A stretch of DNA of 64,000 nucleotides from DASRSS01 sp963799045 (GCA_963799045.1 CAWCVN010000007.1:779594-843593); one strand, 5' to 3'. Positions 7,129 to 17,166 are shown, counted from the first letter of the stretch. The notes: generated by a model from the letters alone, not told the origin. Made by a program: numbers and translations.

Positions 7129-7923
7129 GTGGATCTGATCCTTCTGACCGGTCAGCCCAGCACCGAGGTGCTGCCGGCTCTCGGGCTGCTCCCCCACCGC
7201 GTCACGGTGCTGCCGCTCGACGCGGGCGCGCTCGTCGACCGCGACACAGGCGACGCCCTGCTCGTCGACGCCCGGCGCGAGCTCGCGTCGGCCCGGGCGT
7301 TCGCGCGGGTGCTGGCCGCGAGCGACCTCGGCGTACCGACGCTGGCCGTCGTGACCGAGGGCGGGCTGATCGCGATGTCCGCTGAATGGTCGATCGACGA
7401 CTTCGTGCTCGACACGGCCGGTCCGGCCGAGCTCGACGCCCGGCTGCGGCTGGCTGTGGAACGCAGAGCCAACGCCGAGCCGGCCGAGTCCGAGCAGGTG
7501 GTCGCCGGCGACTTGACGATCGAGGAGTCCACCTACACCGCCCGCCTGTCCGGTACGCCGCTCGACCTGACCTACAAGGAGTTCGAGCTGCTGAAGTTCC
7601 TCGCCGGACACCCCGGTCGGGTGTTCACCCGCGCCCACCTCGTGCAGGAAGTATGGGGTTACGACTACTTCGGCGGCACGCGGACCGTCGACGTCCATGT
7701 GCGGCGACTGCGGGCCAAGCTCGGCCCCGAGCACGAGGCCATGATCGGCACCGTCCGCAACGTCGGCTACAAGTTCGTGCGGCTGAGCGACGCGGCGCGC
7801 CGCGATCGGGACGCCCGGGACGACCGGGACGGGCAAGACCGGGCCGACCGCGACCGGGACCACGACCAGCGGGCCGGAGCCGGGCGGGCAGAGCCCGAGC
7901 GGGGCGCTACCGTCGCCGAGTGA
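7129..7923 (+). CDS. glnR: Orphan OmpR-type response regulator GlnR
   Basis: A 264-residue protein from GTG 7129, with GGGAGG at 7118-7123 as ribosome site. The receiver-like domain starts VDLILLTGQPSTEVLPAL, the GlnR pattern, with Asp47 at the phospho-acceptor place (ALLVDAR). The C-terminal winged helix contains LTYKEFELLKFLAGHPGRVF and VHVRRLRAKL. GlnR activates or represses nitrogen-assimilation genes such as glnA, gltBD and amtB in actinomycetes. A highly charged Arg/Asp tail of about 35 residues follows the DNA-binding domain, which is unusual. The stop overlaps the mshD start (GTGA). Confidence 0.9.
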   Translation: MDLILLTGQPSTEVLPALGLLPHRVTVLPLDAGALVDRDTGDALLVDARRELASARAFARVLAASDLGVPTLAVVTEGGLIAMSAEWSIDDFVLDTAGPAELDARLRLAVERRANAEPAESEQVVAGDLTIEESTYTARLSGTPLDLTYKEFELLKFLAGHPGRVFTRAHLVQEVWGYDYFGGTRTVDVHVRRLRAKLGPEHEAMIGTVRNVGYKFVRLSDAARRDRDARDDRDGQDRADRDRDHDQRAGAGRAEPERGATVAE

Positions 7924-8765
7924 GCATCGAGCGCGCCGAACAGCTGTCCGCCGCCGGGCAGCGCGAGGTCCGCGATCTGGCCGGGCGGATCGCCGCCGAA
8001 GCCGGCTCCCCGCCGCTGAACGACGAGGGCCTGGTGCGCCTCGGCCAGGCACGTCCGGGGCTGGTTCACCTGCAGCTGCGCGCGGCGGGTTCGCTGCTCG
8101 GGTACGCGCAGCTGGCCGACGGCGAGGCCGAGCTCGCGGCGCCGGCCGCCCACGCGCCGGCACTGCTGGACGCCGTGCAGGCCGAGGCGGGCGCTGCGCT
8201 GCGGGTGTGGACACACGGCGAGCGCAGCGCCGTCGCGCCGCTGCTCGCCCGGCGCGGTTTCCGGCAGGTCCGGCTGCTGCACCAGCTGCGGCGCCCGGCG
8301 GGCGAGGCCGTGCCCGAGGCCGCGGTGGCCGCGGGGATCGCCGTGCGCCCCTTCGCGGTCGGCGCCGACGAGGACGCGTGGCTGCAGGTCAACGCGGCCG
8401 CCTTCGCCGGCCACGCCGAACAGGGGCGCTGGACGCGCGCGGACCTCCTCGCCCGCGAGCGCGAGCCCTGGTTCGATCCCGCCGGGTTCTTCCTGGCCTG
8501 GCGCGAATCCCGGCTACTCGGCTTCCACTGGACGAAGGTGCACCCGAACGGCGCCGGCGAGGTGTACGTCCTGGGCGTCGACCCGGCGGCACGGGGGCTG
8601 CAGCTGGGCGCGGCGCTGCTCGCCGTCGGCCTGGAGCACCTCGCCGGCCGGGGCTGCCCGTACGTCCTGCTCTACGTCGACGGCGACAACTCCGCGGCGC
8701 TGCGGCTGTACGAACGGTTCGGCTTCGGCCGGCACGACCTCGACGCGCAGTGGGCGATCGAGTAG
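7920..8765 (+). CDS. mshD: Mycothiol synthase
   Basis: A 281-residue tandem-GNAT acetyltransferase, started at GTG 7920 overlapping the glnR stop. The C-terminal GNAT domain shows GFHWTKVHP, GEVYVLGVDPAARGLQLGAAL and LYVDGDNSAALRLYERFGF, the pattern of MshD, which acetylates Cys-GlcN-Ins with acetyl-CoA to complete mycothiol. The N-terminal GNAT half is degenerate, as in the family. The glnR-mshD order matches Rv0818-Rv0819. The ARGLQLG segment replaces the more usual Q/RGxGxG acetyl-CoA loop (…AQGRGLG…); it may be natural variation. Confidence 0.93.
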   Translation: MSIERAEQLSAAGQREVRDLAGRIAAEAGSPPLNDEGLVRLGQARPGLVHLQLRAAGSLLGYAQLADGEAELAAPAAHAPALLDAVQAEAGAALRVWTHGERSAVAPLLARRGFRQVRLLHQLRRPAGEAVPEAAVAAGIAVRPFAVGADEDAWLQVNAAAFAGHAEQGRWTRADLLAREREPWFDPAGFFLAWRESRLLGFHWTKVHPNGAGEVYVLGVDPAARGLQLGAALLAVGLEHLAGRGCPYVLLYVDGDNSAALRLYERFGFGRHDLDAQWAIE

Positions 8766-8768
8766 AGT

Positions 8769-8797
8769 CCTGCTATTGATCGGTGCTCAATAGCAGG
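8769..8797. promoter_or_regulatory. 11-bp perfect inverted repeat before choD
   Basis: CCTGCTATTGA (8769-8779), a 7-base spacer and TCAATAGCAGG (8787-8797), ending 8 bases before the oxidase ATG. The weak Shine-Dalgarno AGGGA lies in the right arm. It can be a repressor operator at the promoter, a stem that hides the ribosome site, or a terminator for mshD. The AT content of the arms and absence of a T-run favour an operator. Confidence 0.55.
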
Positions 8798-8804
8798 GAC
8801 TGCG

Positions 8805-10560
8805 ATGGACTTCGACGTACTGGTGATCGGATCGGGTTTCGGCGGCAGCGTGACCGCGCTCCGGCTGGTCGAGAAGGGCTACCGGGTCGGGGTGCTCGAG
8901 GCCGGGCGCCGGTTCACGCCGGACACCCTGCCGAAGAACTCCTGGCACGTTCGCGATTTCATCTGGGCGCCGCGGCTCGGCTGCACGGGGCTGCAGCGCA
9001 TCCACCTGCTCAAGGACTGCGTGATCCTCGCCGGCGCCGGGGTCGGCGGCGGCTCGCTGAACTACGCCAACACGCTCTACGAGCCGCTGCAGCCGTTCTA
9101 CGACGACCCGCAGTGGGCGCACATCACCGACTGGCGTGACGAGCTCGCCCCGCACTACGCGCAGGCCAAGAAGATGCTCGGGGTCGTCACCAACCCGACG
9201 ATGACCCCGAGCGACATCGAGATGAAGCGCCTGGCCGAGCAGTTCGGCAAGGGCGCCACGTTCCGGCCCACCCCGGTCGGCGTGTTCTTCGGCCGCGACG
9301 GACAGCAGGAACCCGGGCAGCGGGTCCCCGACCCGTTCTTCGGCGGCGTCGGCCCCGAGCGCACCGGGTGCGTCCAATGCGGCGAGTGCATGACCGGCTG
9401 CCGCCACGGCGCGAAGAACACGCTCAACACCAACTACCTGGCCCTGGCCGAGGGCGCCGGCGTCGCGGTCTTCCCGCTGACCACGGTCACCAACGTGCGT
9501 CCGCTCGCGTCCGGCACCGGCGACGACGCCGACAGCGACGGCGCGCCTCGCGGCTACGCCGTCGACACCGTGCGCACGGGAAGCTGGTCTACCCGCCGGC
9601 CGCACCGGACGTTCACCGCTGCGCAGGTCGTGTTCGCCGCGGGCACGTACAACACCCAGAAGCTGCTGCACAAGCTGCGCGAGACCACGCTGCCGGACAT
9701 CTCGCCGCGGCTGGGCCAGCTCACCCGAACCAACTCCGAGTCGCTGCTCGGCGTGCGCATCGCCGAACCGAAGCACGACTACACCGAGGGCGTCGCGATC
9801 ACCTCGTCGTGGCACCCGGACGAGCACACCCACATCGAGCCCGTGCGCTACGGAAAGGGCAGCAACGCGATGGGGCTGCTCAACACCGTGATGACCGACG
9901 GCGGGACGCGCCGGCACCGTTGGGCCCAGATGCTGCTGACGCTGGTGCGCAAACCACTGCTGCTGCGGCTGCTCGTGCCCCGCAAGTGGTCCGAGCGGGT
10001 GATCATCTTGCTGGTGATGCAGTCGGTGAACAACTCGATCACGGTGCTGCGCAAGAAGACCAGGCTCGGCTTCTCCCGCCTGACCAGCCGTCAAGGCGAG
10101 CGGCGAGCCCAACCCGACCTGGATCCCCGTCGCGAACCAGGCCGCGCGGCAACTGGCCGACAACGTCGGTGGGATGGCCGGCGGCACCTGGGGGGATCTG
10201 TTCAACATCCCGATGACGGCGCACTTCATCGGCGGCTGCCCGATCGGCGATTCACCCGAGACGGGCGTGATCGATCCGTACCACCGCCTCTACGGCTACC
10301 CGGGGCTGCACGTCGTCGACGGATCGACGCTGTCGGCGAACCTCGGGGTGAACCCGTCGCTGTCGATCACGGCCCAGGCCGAGCGCGCCATGTCGCTGTG
10401 GCCCAACAAGGGGGAAAGCGATCTTCGTCCGCCTTTGGGCGGTAGTTATATCCGCATATACGCGACGATCCCTACACGTCCCGTAGTTCCCGAGAACGCA
10501 CCGTCTGCACTAGTCTCTAGATCATCGCCGCTCGGTATGCCGGGGACGCGCGGCGCGTAG
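8805..10560 (+). CDS. choD: GMC oxidoreductase, ChoD-type cholesterol oxidase (frameshifted)
   Basis: The N-terminus has the FAD-binding VIGSGFGGSVTALRL (8-22), and the middle has CVQCGECMTGCRHGAKNT. The C-terminal part (from about 10,100 in another frame) has GEPNPTWIPVANQ, GGCPIGDSPETGVIDPYH and NLGVNPSLSITAQAERA, as in mycobacterial ChoD. One extra base near 10,099 breaks the frame (RQG to GEPNP). Family continuity on both sides argues for a sequencing indel. ChoD-type enzymes are flavoproteins linked to 3-beta-hydroxysterol oxidation; the C-terminal tail is divergent. The KstR-like boxes in this window make sterol catabolism plausible. Confidence 0.85.
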
Positions 10561-10779
10561 CCCGGTGCAGGGACGCCGTAGGTGCCGAGTGGGCGATGAC
10601 CGGGCGGCGAATCCCAGGACGGTGCCGACACAGCGATCCCCAGGCAGAGAAGTTTCGTGTTAAGTCGCGCAACCGTGCTGCCGTTAGGTCGTTGAACAAC
10701 ACGACGCAGCAACCATGCGGCTTCGACGCGGCGGGGTATCCGGTGTCTCGTCGGTCCGACCAACTTGTAGGAGTGCGGT
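10561..10779. other. Intergenic region before the anchored protein
   Basis: 219 bases with no coding signal. GTTAGGTCGTTGAACAAC (about 10,684-10,701) could hold promoter elements, and TAGGAG lies just before the next ATG. I looked for c-di-AMP (ydaO) and cobalamin riboswitch cores because secreted actinobacterial proteins often carry them, and found none convincing. Confidence 0.4.
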
Positions 10780-12467
10780 ATGTCCCCCATCAGCCCGACC
10801 GAGGACGCCACGGCGCCCCGGCGGCGTCGCACGCGCCGCGGCCGATTCCTAGCCGGCACCGTCGCTGCGAGCCTCACGGTCGCGGGCGTAGCCATCGTCA
10901 ACAGCCAGTCCGCCAGTGCGGCGGGCACCGACCGCGACCGCCCGAACGCGCAGTCCGTCGGCAACTTCGTCGACGCCACGCTCGGGGGCAAGCCCCTCGA
11001 CTCCGTCGCAAAGCTCAAGTACGCGACGGCGCAGGCGCCCGGTTCCACGTCGGTGCAGAACCCGCTGGACGTCGAGCTGCTCAAGGCCATCGACCTGCCG
11101 CTGACCGGCGCGCTGCAGCTGCCGACGCTGCTGGGCATTCACCTCGGCGCGGTCACGCAGAAGGCCTACGCCAACGTCGACGGCTACTCCTACGGCCAGG
11201 CCGGGCTGCTGCTGAACTCCGGCGGCGTCTCGGTCGGCGGCAACAACAACGCCGCCGACATGGCCGGCAACGCGACGATCGACCTGAGCGCCTCGGGCCT
11301 GCCGGCAGCGCCGGCACGCTTCCCGGTGGCGGCACGGCCGACGCGCTCGGCGGCGTCACGGCTGAACGCTCGGCGGCGTCTCTGCCGACGCGATCACGCA
11401 CCAAGTTCGACAGCTAGGGCAAACGACGGCGTCGACCGATTACCAGATCGCCAACCTGAAGCTCGTGCGCCGAAGCTCGCCGCTGCTCGGCCAGCTGCTC
11501 GGCTCGCGCTGAGCCAAGTCACCGGCCTCTCGCCGGTGAACACCGCCGCTCGGCAAGGTGGCACCCAGCAGCGACGAAGTGTGACGTCAGCCCGGGTGGC
11601 GTGCCGCCACGCTCACCTCGACAACGGCGCCGTCGTCCTCGACCCGGCCAACGCGGCGATCACCGATCGACATCGGAGCGCTGCTGAAGACGCTGCACCT
11701 GGACCTGAACAACCTCCCGCCGAACACCGACCTGATCGGCTACGTGCTGAACTACCTGACCAGCGCGAACGGTCTCGCGGCGGGCATCACCGATCTCGTC
11801 AACGGCATCACCGACCCGCTGCAGAAATGCCTCGGCACGAGTTCTCCAACGACATCCCGGGGCTCGGCCCGGTCCTCGGGTCAGCGCTGATCGACACGCT
11901 GACGCAGGGCCAGGCGACACTGGAGAAGACGATCAACGGCCTGATCAGCCAGCCTGTCCGGCGCCGCCGGCACCAACCCGCTGGCCCGCTCGCCGACACC
12001 CTGGAGAAGCTCGTCGACATCGGCGTCAACGTCCAGCCGAACGGCCCCGCCGGCCCGTCGGGCCACGCCTACACCGACCACCTGGCGGCGACGGCGAAGC
12101 AGGGCACCCCGGTCGTGGCCGGCCAGACGGTCGAGCGCGCCATGGAGGTCAACGTGCTCACCGGTCGAACGGCTCCGCGGCCGCGGGAAACAGCGGCCTG
12201 CTGACCCTCGCGCTGGGCAACGCCGCCGTCGGACCGAGCCACCAGGCGGCCCGGCCACGACCTCGGCGCCACCGTCGCACAGCGTGTCGCCGGTCCAGAC
12301 CAGCGCTGCGCCGCCGACGAACCAGCCGACCGGCATCAACGCCGGCCTGGCCGCCACGCGGCACGCCGCTGGCACCGATCGTGCTGCTGATCATCGGCCT
12401 CATGCTGGCCGGTGGCGGCGCGGTGGCGTGGCGGATGCGCGGACCGCACGGTAGCCACAGCGGCTGA
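10780..12467 (+). CDS. Secreted, C-terminally anchored protein (choice-of-anchor G-like), several frameshifts
   Basis: The first ~180 residues read cleanly: a basic twin-Arg-rich N-terminus (RRRRTRRGRF), a signal helix (LAGTVAASLTVAGVAIV), then AQSVGNFVDATLGGKPLDSV, SVQNPLDVELLKAIDLPLTG and a GYSYGQAGLLLNSGGVSVGG segment typical of actinobacterial choice-of-anchor G proteins. After about 11,300 the family-like sequence jumps frames at least four times. The end (PLAPIVLLIIGLMLAGGGAV then basic residues, stop 12,465-12,467) is a membrane anchor. It is therefore a full-length gene in layout, broken by indels. Function unknown; a surface protein. Confidence 0.65.
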
Positions 12468-12489
12468 TCAGTTCCCGAGCGAAGATCGC

Positions 12490-12517
12490 GGCCCGTCTCC
12501 CGATCCGGAGGCGGGCC
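12490..12517 (+). terminator. Hairpin terminator after the anchored protein
   Basis: GGCCCGTCTCC (12,490-12,500) pairs with GGAGGCGGGCC (12,507-12,517) with one G-T wobble and a 6-base loop, 22 bases after the stop. Confidence 0.6.
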
Positions 12518-12610
12518 TCGATACATGTTCAGTGCTGTTAGCTCGGCTAGGCTTGCCGCTTGAGGGCCGCTGCGATCGCGACGATGATCGCCCGTGGGGG
12601 AAGGTGGGTC

Positions 12611-13153
12611 ATGGACGACTACGCAGACACGCCGCGGCTCGGCCGGTTCGTACAGCGCTGGGGTCACTCGGCGCACGTGGTGCTCTCGATCTCGATCATG
12701 GCGGTGATCGTCATGGGGCTGCACCCACCGCCGGGGGCGCTGATGTTGACGGCGCCGATCGCAGTGCTCGCACTCGTGCTGACCAGTTGGTTGTTGATGC
12801 GCCAGCACGACAGGGGCTTGTGCGAGCAGTGCGTCGTCGACCTGCCGCTGAACCCGGCCGAGCAGGCGGCCCGGCTGCCGGCGGATGTTCTGGCTCAGCC
12901 ACTGCGGCACGCAGCCGCGCTACCTGGTTCCGTATCTGGTGGTGCTCATCGGCTCGAACTTCGCGACGACGACCGTCGGCCGGATCGGCTGGGTGATCGT
13001 GCAGTCGTCGATGATCTACCTCATCCTCGCCTACACCGCGCACCGCCGGCTGCAGCCGTGGTGCCCGTGGTGCAGCGAGGACGGCGGCGGCGAGCACCGC
13101 GACGACGTCGCGCCGCCGCCGCCCCCGGTCGACGGCGGCGCCAGCCGGTCTGA
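12611..13153 (+). CDS. CxxC-containing membrane protein (frameshifted)
   Basis: ATG 12,611 behind GGAAGGTGGG. The first part has two hydrophobic helices (HVVLSISIMAVIVMGL and LTAPIAVLALVLTSWLLM) followed by CEQCVVDLPL. After an indel near 12,880 the product continues in another frame as FWLSHCGTQPRYLVPYLVV, a third/fourth helix and PWCPWCSEDGGGE. The two CxxC pairs suggest metal or disulfide chemistry at the membrane face. The end is uncertain; a missing C in a C-run near 13,115 would return it to the first frame and the stop at 13,153. I do not recognise a named family. Confidence 0.5.
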   Translation: MDDYADTPRLGRFVQRWGHSAHVVLSISIMAVIVMGLHPPPGALMLTAPIAVLALVLTSWLLMRQHDRGLCEQCVVDLPLNPAEQAARLPADVLAQPLRHAAALPGSVSGGAHRLELRDDDRRPDRLGDRAVVDDLPHPRLHRAPPAAAVVPVVQRGRRRRAPRRRRAAAAPGRRRRQPV

Positions 13154-13166
13154 CCGCTCGAGGCGC

Positions 13167-14096
13167 TCAGGAGGTGAGCGCGCGCACGACCCCGGAGGGG
13201 CTGGGGCGGCCGAGCTGCCCGGCCATCCACACGCTGGTGCTCGACCAGCGCGGACAGCTCGACGCCGGTGCGGATCCCGAGGCCGTGCAGCATCCACACC
13301 AGGTCCTCCGTCGCCAGGTTGCCGGTGGCGTTCTTCGCGTACGGGCAACCGCCCAGTCCGCCGGCCGAGGCATCGACGGTGCGCACCCCCGACTCCAGCG
13401 CGGCGAGGGTGTTGGCCAGCGCCTGACCGTACGTGTCGTGGAAGTGCACGGCGAGACGATCGACGCCGTACCCCTTTGCCAGCAAAGGCGTCCAGCAGCG
13501 CGCGCACGTGCCCGGGCGTGCCCACCCCGATGGTGTCGCCCAACGAGAGCTGGGTACAGCCCATGTCCAGCAGCCGGGCGCCGACCCCGACGACCTGGTC
13601 GATCGCGACCGAGCCTTCCCACGGGTCGCCGAAGCACATGGACACGTATCCCCGCACCGACATCGCGTTCGCCCGGGCGCGCTCGACGACGGGCTCGAAC
13701 ATGGCGAACTGCTCGTCGAGACCGCGATTGAGGTTGCGCCGGGCGAACGACTCCGTGGCACTGGCGAAGATCGCGATCTCGGGCAGACCGGCCGCCAGCG
13801 CCCGGTCCAGTCCCCGCTCGTTGGGCACCAGCACCGGGAAGCGCACGCCCTCGCGCCGCGGCAGGCGCGCGATCAGCTCCTCGGCGTCGGCCAACTGCGG
13901 CACCCACTTCGGGTGGACGAAGCTGGTCGCCTCGATCACCTGCAGCCCGGCGTCGACGAGCCGGCTCGAGGAACTCGGCCTTGACGTCGACGGGGACGGT
14001 CCTCGCCTCGTTCTGCAGCCCGTCGCGCGCACCGACCTCGTAGATCGTGACCTGCTCGGGCAGCCCCGGCACGGGGTACGGCTGCGGTACGGGCAT
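13167..14096 (-). CDS. Hydroxymethylglutaryl-CoA lyase (frameshifted)
   Basis: Start ATG 14,096, overlapping the aacS stop by one base (TGATG). The opening IYEVGARDGLQNE is the HMG-CoA lyase/DRE-TIM signature. Across three indels the family sequence continues: VIEATSFVHPKWVPQLADAE, RGYVSMCFGDPWEG, LSLGDTIGVGTPG, VDRLAVHFHDTYGQALAN and GLGGCPYAKNATGNLATEDL. It ends GRPSPSGVVRALTS. The enzyme cleaves HMG-CoA to acetoacetate and acetyl-CoA in leucine degradation. Breaks lie near 13,970, 13,480 and 13,240. The active-site motifs are all present across frames, so sequencing indels are more likely than decay. Confidence 0.85.
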   Translation of the reverse strand: MPVPQPYPVPGLPEQVTIYEVGARDGLQNEARTVPVDVKAEFLEPARRRRAAGDRGDQLRPPEVGAAVGRRRGADRAPAAARGRALPGAGAQRAGTGPGAGGRSARDRDLRQCHGVVRPAQPQSRSRRAVRHVRARRRARPGERDVGAGIRVHVLRRPVGRLGRDRPGRRGRRPAAGHGLYPALVGRHHRGGHARARARAAGRLCWQRGTASIVSPCTSTTRTVRRWPTPSPRWSRGCAPSMPRPADWAVARTRRTPPATWRRRTWCGCCTASGSAPASSCPRWSSTSVWMAGQLGRPSPSGVVRALTS

Positions 14097-16082
14097 CAGC
14101 GCTGGCCACCTCGGCGCTGCTCGCCGACGCGGGCGAAGTCCTCGATCAGCGACGGGTCGTCGACGGCGCCGATGCTGAGCACCTGCTCCGGGCTCGCGCC
14201 CTGCAACAGCCGCTTGAGCGGCACCTCGATCTTCTTGCCGGTGCGGGTGTGCGGGATCGCCCGGACGGCGATCACCTCGTCGGGGACGTGGCGCGGCGAG
14301 GCGCTGGTGCGGATGGCGGTCTTGATCCGCTCGCGCAACCCGTCGTCGAGTTCGGCGCCGGGCGCCAGCACGACGAACAGCGGCATCCAGTAGGCGCCGT
14401 CGCCTTCCTCGACGCCGAGCACGAGCGCCTCGGTGATCTCGGGGATCTGCTCGACGGCGTCGTAGATGTCGGCGCTGCCCAGCCGCACGCCGTTGCGATT
14501 GAGGGTCGAGTCGGACCGTCCGTGGATGATCACGCTGCCGCGCTCGGTCACCGTGATCCAGTCCCCGTGCCGCCACACGCCGGGGTAGGTGGAGAAGTAG
14601 GCGTCGTGGTAGCGCACGCCGTCGGCGTCGTTCCAGAAGAACAGCGGCATCGACGGGATCGGCTTGGTGACGACGAGCTCGCCCACCTCGCCGACCAGCG
14701 GCTTCCCCTGCGGGTCCCAGGCTTCCAGCGCCACGCCGAGGAAGATCGCCGAGATCTCGCCGGGCCAGACCGGGACGGTCGCGGCGGGGCCGACGAAGGC
14801 ACCGACGAAGTCGGTGCCACCCGACGTGGAGCCGATCTGTACGTGTTCGCCCACGTTGTCGTGGACCCAGCCGAACGCGGATACCGGCAGCGTCGCGCCG
14901 GTCGAGCCGAGCGTCCGCAGCGCGGACAGGTCGTGGTCCGATCCCGGGTGCAGGCCCGCCTTCTCCGAGGCGAGCAGGTGCCCGGGGCTGGTGCCGAAGA
15001 CGGTGACCTTGTGCCGTTCGACGATGCGCCACAGCTGGTCGGCGTCCGGGGCCAGCGGGCTGCCGTCGTAGGCGATCACGGTCGCCCCGAGCAGCAGCCC
15101 CGAGACGACCATGTTCCACATCATCCAGTTCGTCGTCGTGTACCAGAAGAACGTGTCCCGGTCGCTGAGGTCGTTCTGCAGGCCGAGCATGGCCAGGTGC
15201 TCGAGGATGACGCCGCCGTGCCCGTGCACGATTCCCTTCGGGGTGCCGGTCGTCCCCGAGGTGAACAGCACCCACAGCGGATGGTCGAAGGGCACCGGGA
15301 CGACCTCCACGGTGCGCCCGCCGGAGCTCGCGTCGGCGTAGCCGACGACGGGCACGCCGCCCGCGTCGAGGTCACCGGCGCCGATGGTGTCCACCGCGAT
15401 CACGGCCCGCACCGACGGCAGCCGCGAGACGAGCTCGCGGACCTGCTCACGCCGGTCGAACACCTTGCCGCCGTAGCGGTAGCCGTCGGCGGCGAGGAGA
15501 ACCGTGGGCTCGAGCTGGCCGAACCGGTCGGCCGCTCCCTTGGCGGCGTAGTCCTGGCCGCATGCCGACCAGATCGCACCGAGCGCGGCCGTCGCGAGCA
15601 GGCCGATGATCGCAGGTGAGCCGTTGGGCAGGTACCCGACGACCCGGTCCCCCTTGGTGACACCGAGCTCGCGCAGCCTGGCGGCCAGCGCGCCGACCCG
15701 CTGGTGCAGCTCGGTCCAGCTGACGCTGGACTCCGAGCCGTCCTCGGCGACGTCGATGATCGCCGGCTCCGGGGTGGCCGGGTGCCGCAGCACCTGGCCG
15801 ACGTAGTTGACCTCGGCGCCGGGGAACCAGACCGCACCGGGCATCGTCTCCTCGGCCAGGGCGACGGTCGGCGGCTGCTCCGAATGCACCTCGTAGAAGT
15901 CCCACACCGCCGACCAGAACGCGTCGAGCTGCTCGACCGACCACTGATGCAGCTCGCGGTAGGCGGTCAGCGCGAGGCCGTGCCGGTCGTTGACGAACGC
16001 CCGGAACCGCTCGAGCTCGCTGGTTGCGCTCGCGACCAGGGTCCGGCGTCCAGACCGGCCTGGGCTCATCGTCGTGGCTCAC
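14096..16082 (-). CDS. aacS: Acetoacetyl-CoA synthetase (frameshift near N-terminus)
   Basis: An ANL-superfamily ligase of about 660 residues. It has AMP-binding FTSGTTGTPKGI, TSGGTDFVGAF, GVRLGSADIYD and the C-terminal catalytic-lysine region PHTRTGKKIEVPLK. The N-terminal pattern VWTPDP is found in a different frame from GTG 16,082, then joins ATSELERFRAFV after an indel near 16,047. Alternatively ATG 16,069 gives an uninterrupted but atypical N-terminus. The enzyme activates acetoacetate with ATP and CoA, taking up the product of the HMG-CoA lyase encoded immediately downstream. A KstR-type operator lies 28 bases upstream. Confidence 0.9.
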
Positions 16083-16109
16083 GGGTCGGAATCTACGCGT
16101 GCACCCAAG

Positions 16110-16123
16110 TGGAACGCGTTCTA
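16110..16123. promoter_or_regulatory. KstR-type operator between aacS and LLM gene
   Basis: TGGAACGCGTTCTA fits the published mycobacterial KstR consensus TNNAACNNGTTNNA at every defined base. It lies 28 bases from the aacS start and 33 bases from the LLM-oxidoreductase start, in the middle of the divergent promoter, and a TANNNT element (TAGTAT) overlaps its right edge. A repressor bound here could control both directions. Confidence 0.7.
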
Positions 16124-16155
16124 GTATCGCTGCACCGACGACGAAGCGAGGCTCG

Positions 16156-17035
16156 ATGCGATTCACCTACGCCGAGGCGATGACCGACCCGTCCTTCTAC
16201 CTGCCGCTGGCCCAGGCGGCCGAGGCGGCCGGCTACTCGAGCATCACCGTGGCGGACAGCCTGGCCTACCCGAAGGAGTCCGACTCCACCTACCCGTACA
16301 CCGCCGACGGCAGCCGGGAGTTCCTGGAGGACAAGGCGTTCATCGAGACGTTCATCCTCATCGCCGCGATGGGCGCGGTCACGACCACGCTGCGGTTCAC
16401 GCCGTTCGTGCTCAAGCTGCCGGTCCGGCCGCCGGCGCTCGTCGCCAAGCAGGCCGGTTCGCTCGCCTACCTGACCGACAACCGGCTCGCGCTCGGCGTC
16501 GGCGTCAGCCCGTGGCCGGAGGACTTCGAGATCATGGGCGTCCCGTTCGCCCGGCGGGGCAAGCGCATGGACGAGTGCATGGAGATCGTGCGCGGGCTGA
16601 CCAGCGGCGAGTACTTCGAGTTCCACGGCGAGTTCTACGACATCCCGGCGATCAAGATGACGCCCGCGCCGAGCCGGCCGATCCCGCTGCTGGTCGGCGG
16701 GCACAGTGACGCGGCGCTGCGCCGCGCGGTCGTGCGCGGCGACGGCTGGATGCACGGCGGCGGGCCGAACGAGGACCTCGACGAACTGCTCGCGCGGCTG
16801 GACCGGATCCGCGCCGCGGAGGGCAGGGAGAACGACCCGTTCGAGATCCACGTGATCTCCCTCGACGCCTACAGCACCGACGGCATCAAGCGCCTCGAGG
16901 ACAAGGGCGTCACTGACGTCATCGTCGGGTTCCGCGTTCCGTACGCGGTCGGGCCCGGACACCGAGCCGCTCACGGACAAGATCGCGAACCTGGAGCGTT
17001 ACGCCGAGCACGTGATCGCCAAGGTCAACACTTGA
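16156..17035 (+). CDS. LLM-class F420-dependent oxidoreductase (frameshift at 3' end)
   Basis: A TIM-barrel luciferase-like protein of about 292 residues with family landmarks MRFTYAEAMTDPSFYLPLAQ, RLALGVGVSPWPEDFE, FHGEFYDIPAIKMTPAP, IPLLVGGHSDAALRRA and GDGWMHGG. An indel near 16,955 shifts the frame; the natural C-terminus continues as EPLTDKIANLERYAEHVIAK to TGA 17,033-17,035. F420 use is inferred from the class. A related gene (Rv3520c) sits in the M. tuberculosis cholesterol cluster, and the KstR-type box upstream supports a link to sterol or fatty-acyl catabolism. Confidence 0.8.
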
Positions 17036-17063
17036 GCGCTTCGGCAGGTTGCTGCCGAAGCGC
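17035..17063 (+). terminator. Strong hairpin terminator
   Basis: GCGCTTCGGCAG (17,036-17,047) and CTGCCGAAGCGC (17,052-17,063) form a perfect 12-bp stem with a GTTG loop, beginning right after the LLM stop codon. No T-run follows, as is common in actinomycetes. Confidence 0.75.
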
Positions 17064-17166
17064 CGCATGTGAGCTTTGTGTTAGTTAGAGTGCGGGTGCA
17101 CTCTCCGCCGCAGCATCCGCCGGAACCACCCGCGGCGCGGCACCGCACAGGACAAGGCTCCACGCA

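Noticed and set aside
10561..10779. c-di-AMP (ydaO) or cobalamin riboswitch before the secreted protein
   Set aside because: The conserved core elements of either class are not recognisable; only generic GC-rich hairpins are seen.
17088..17103. GAGTGC-GGGT-GCACTC repeat before the GH6 gene as a CebR (cellulose) operator
   Set aside because: It does not match the CebR-type TGGGAGCGCTCCCA consensus; it may be an operator but no regulator can be named.
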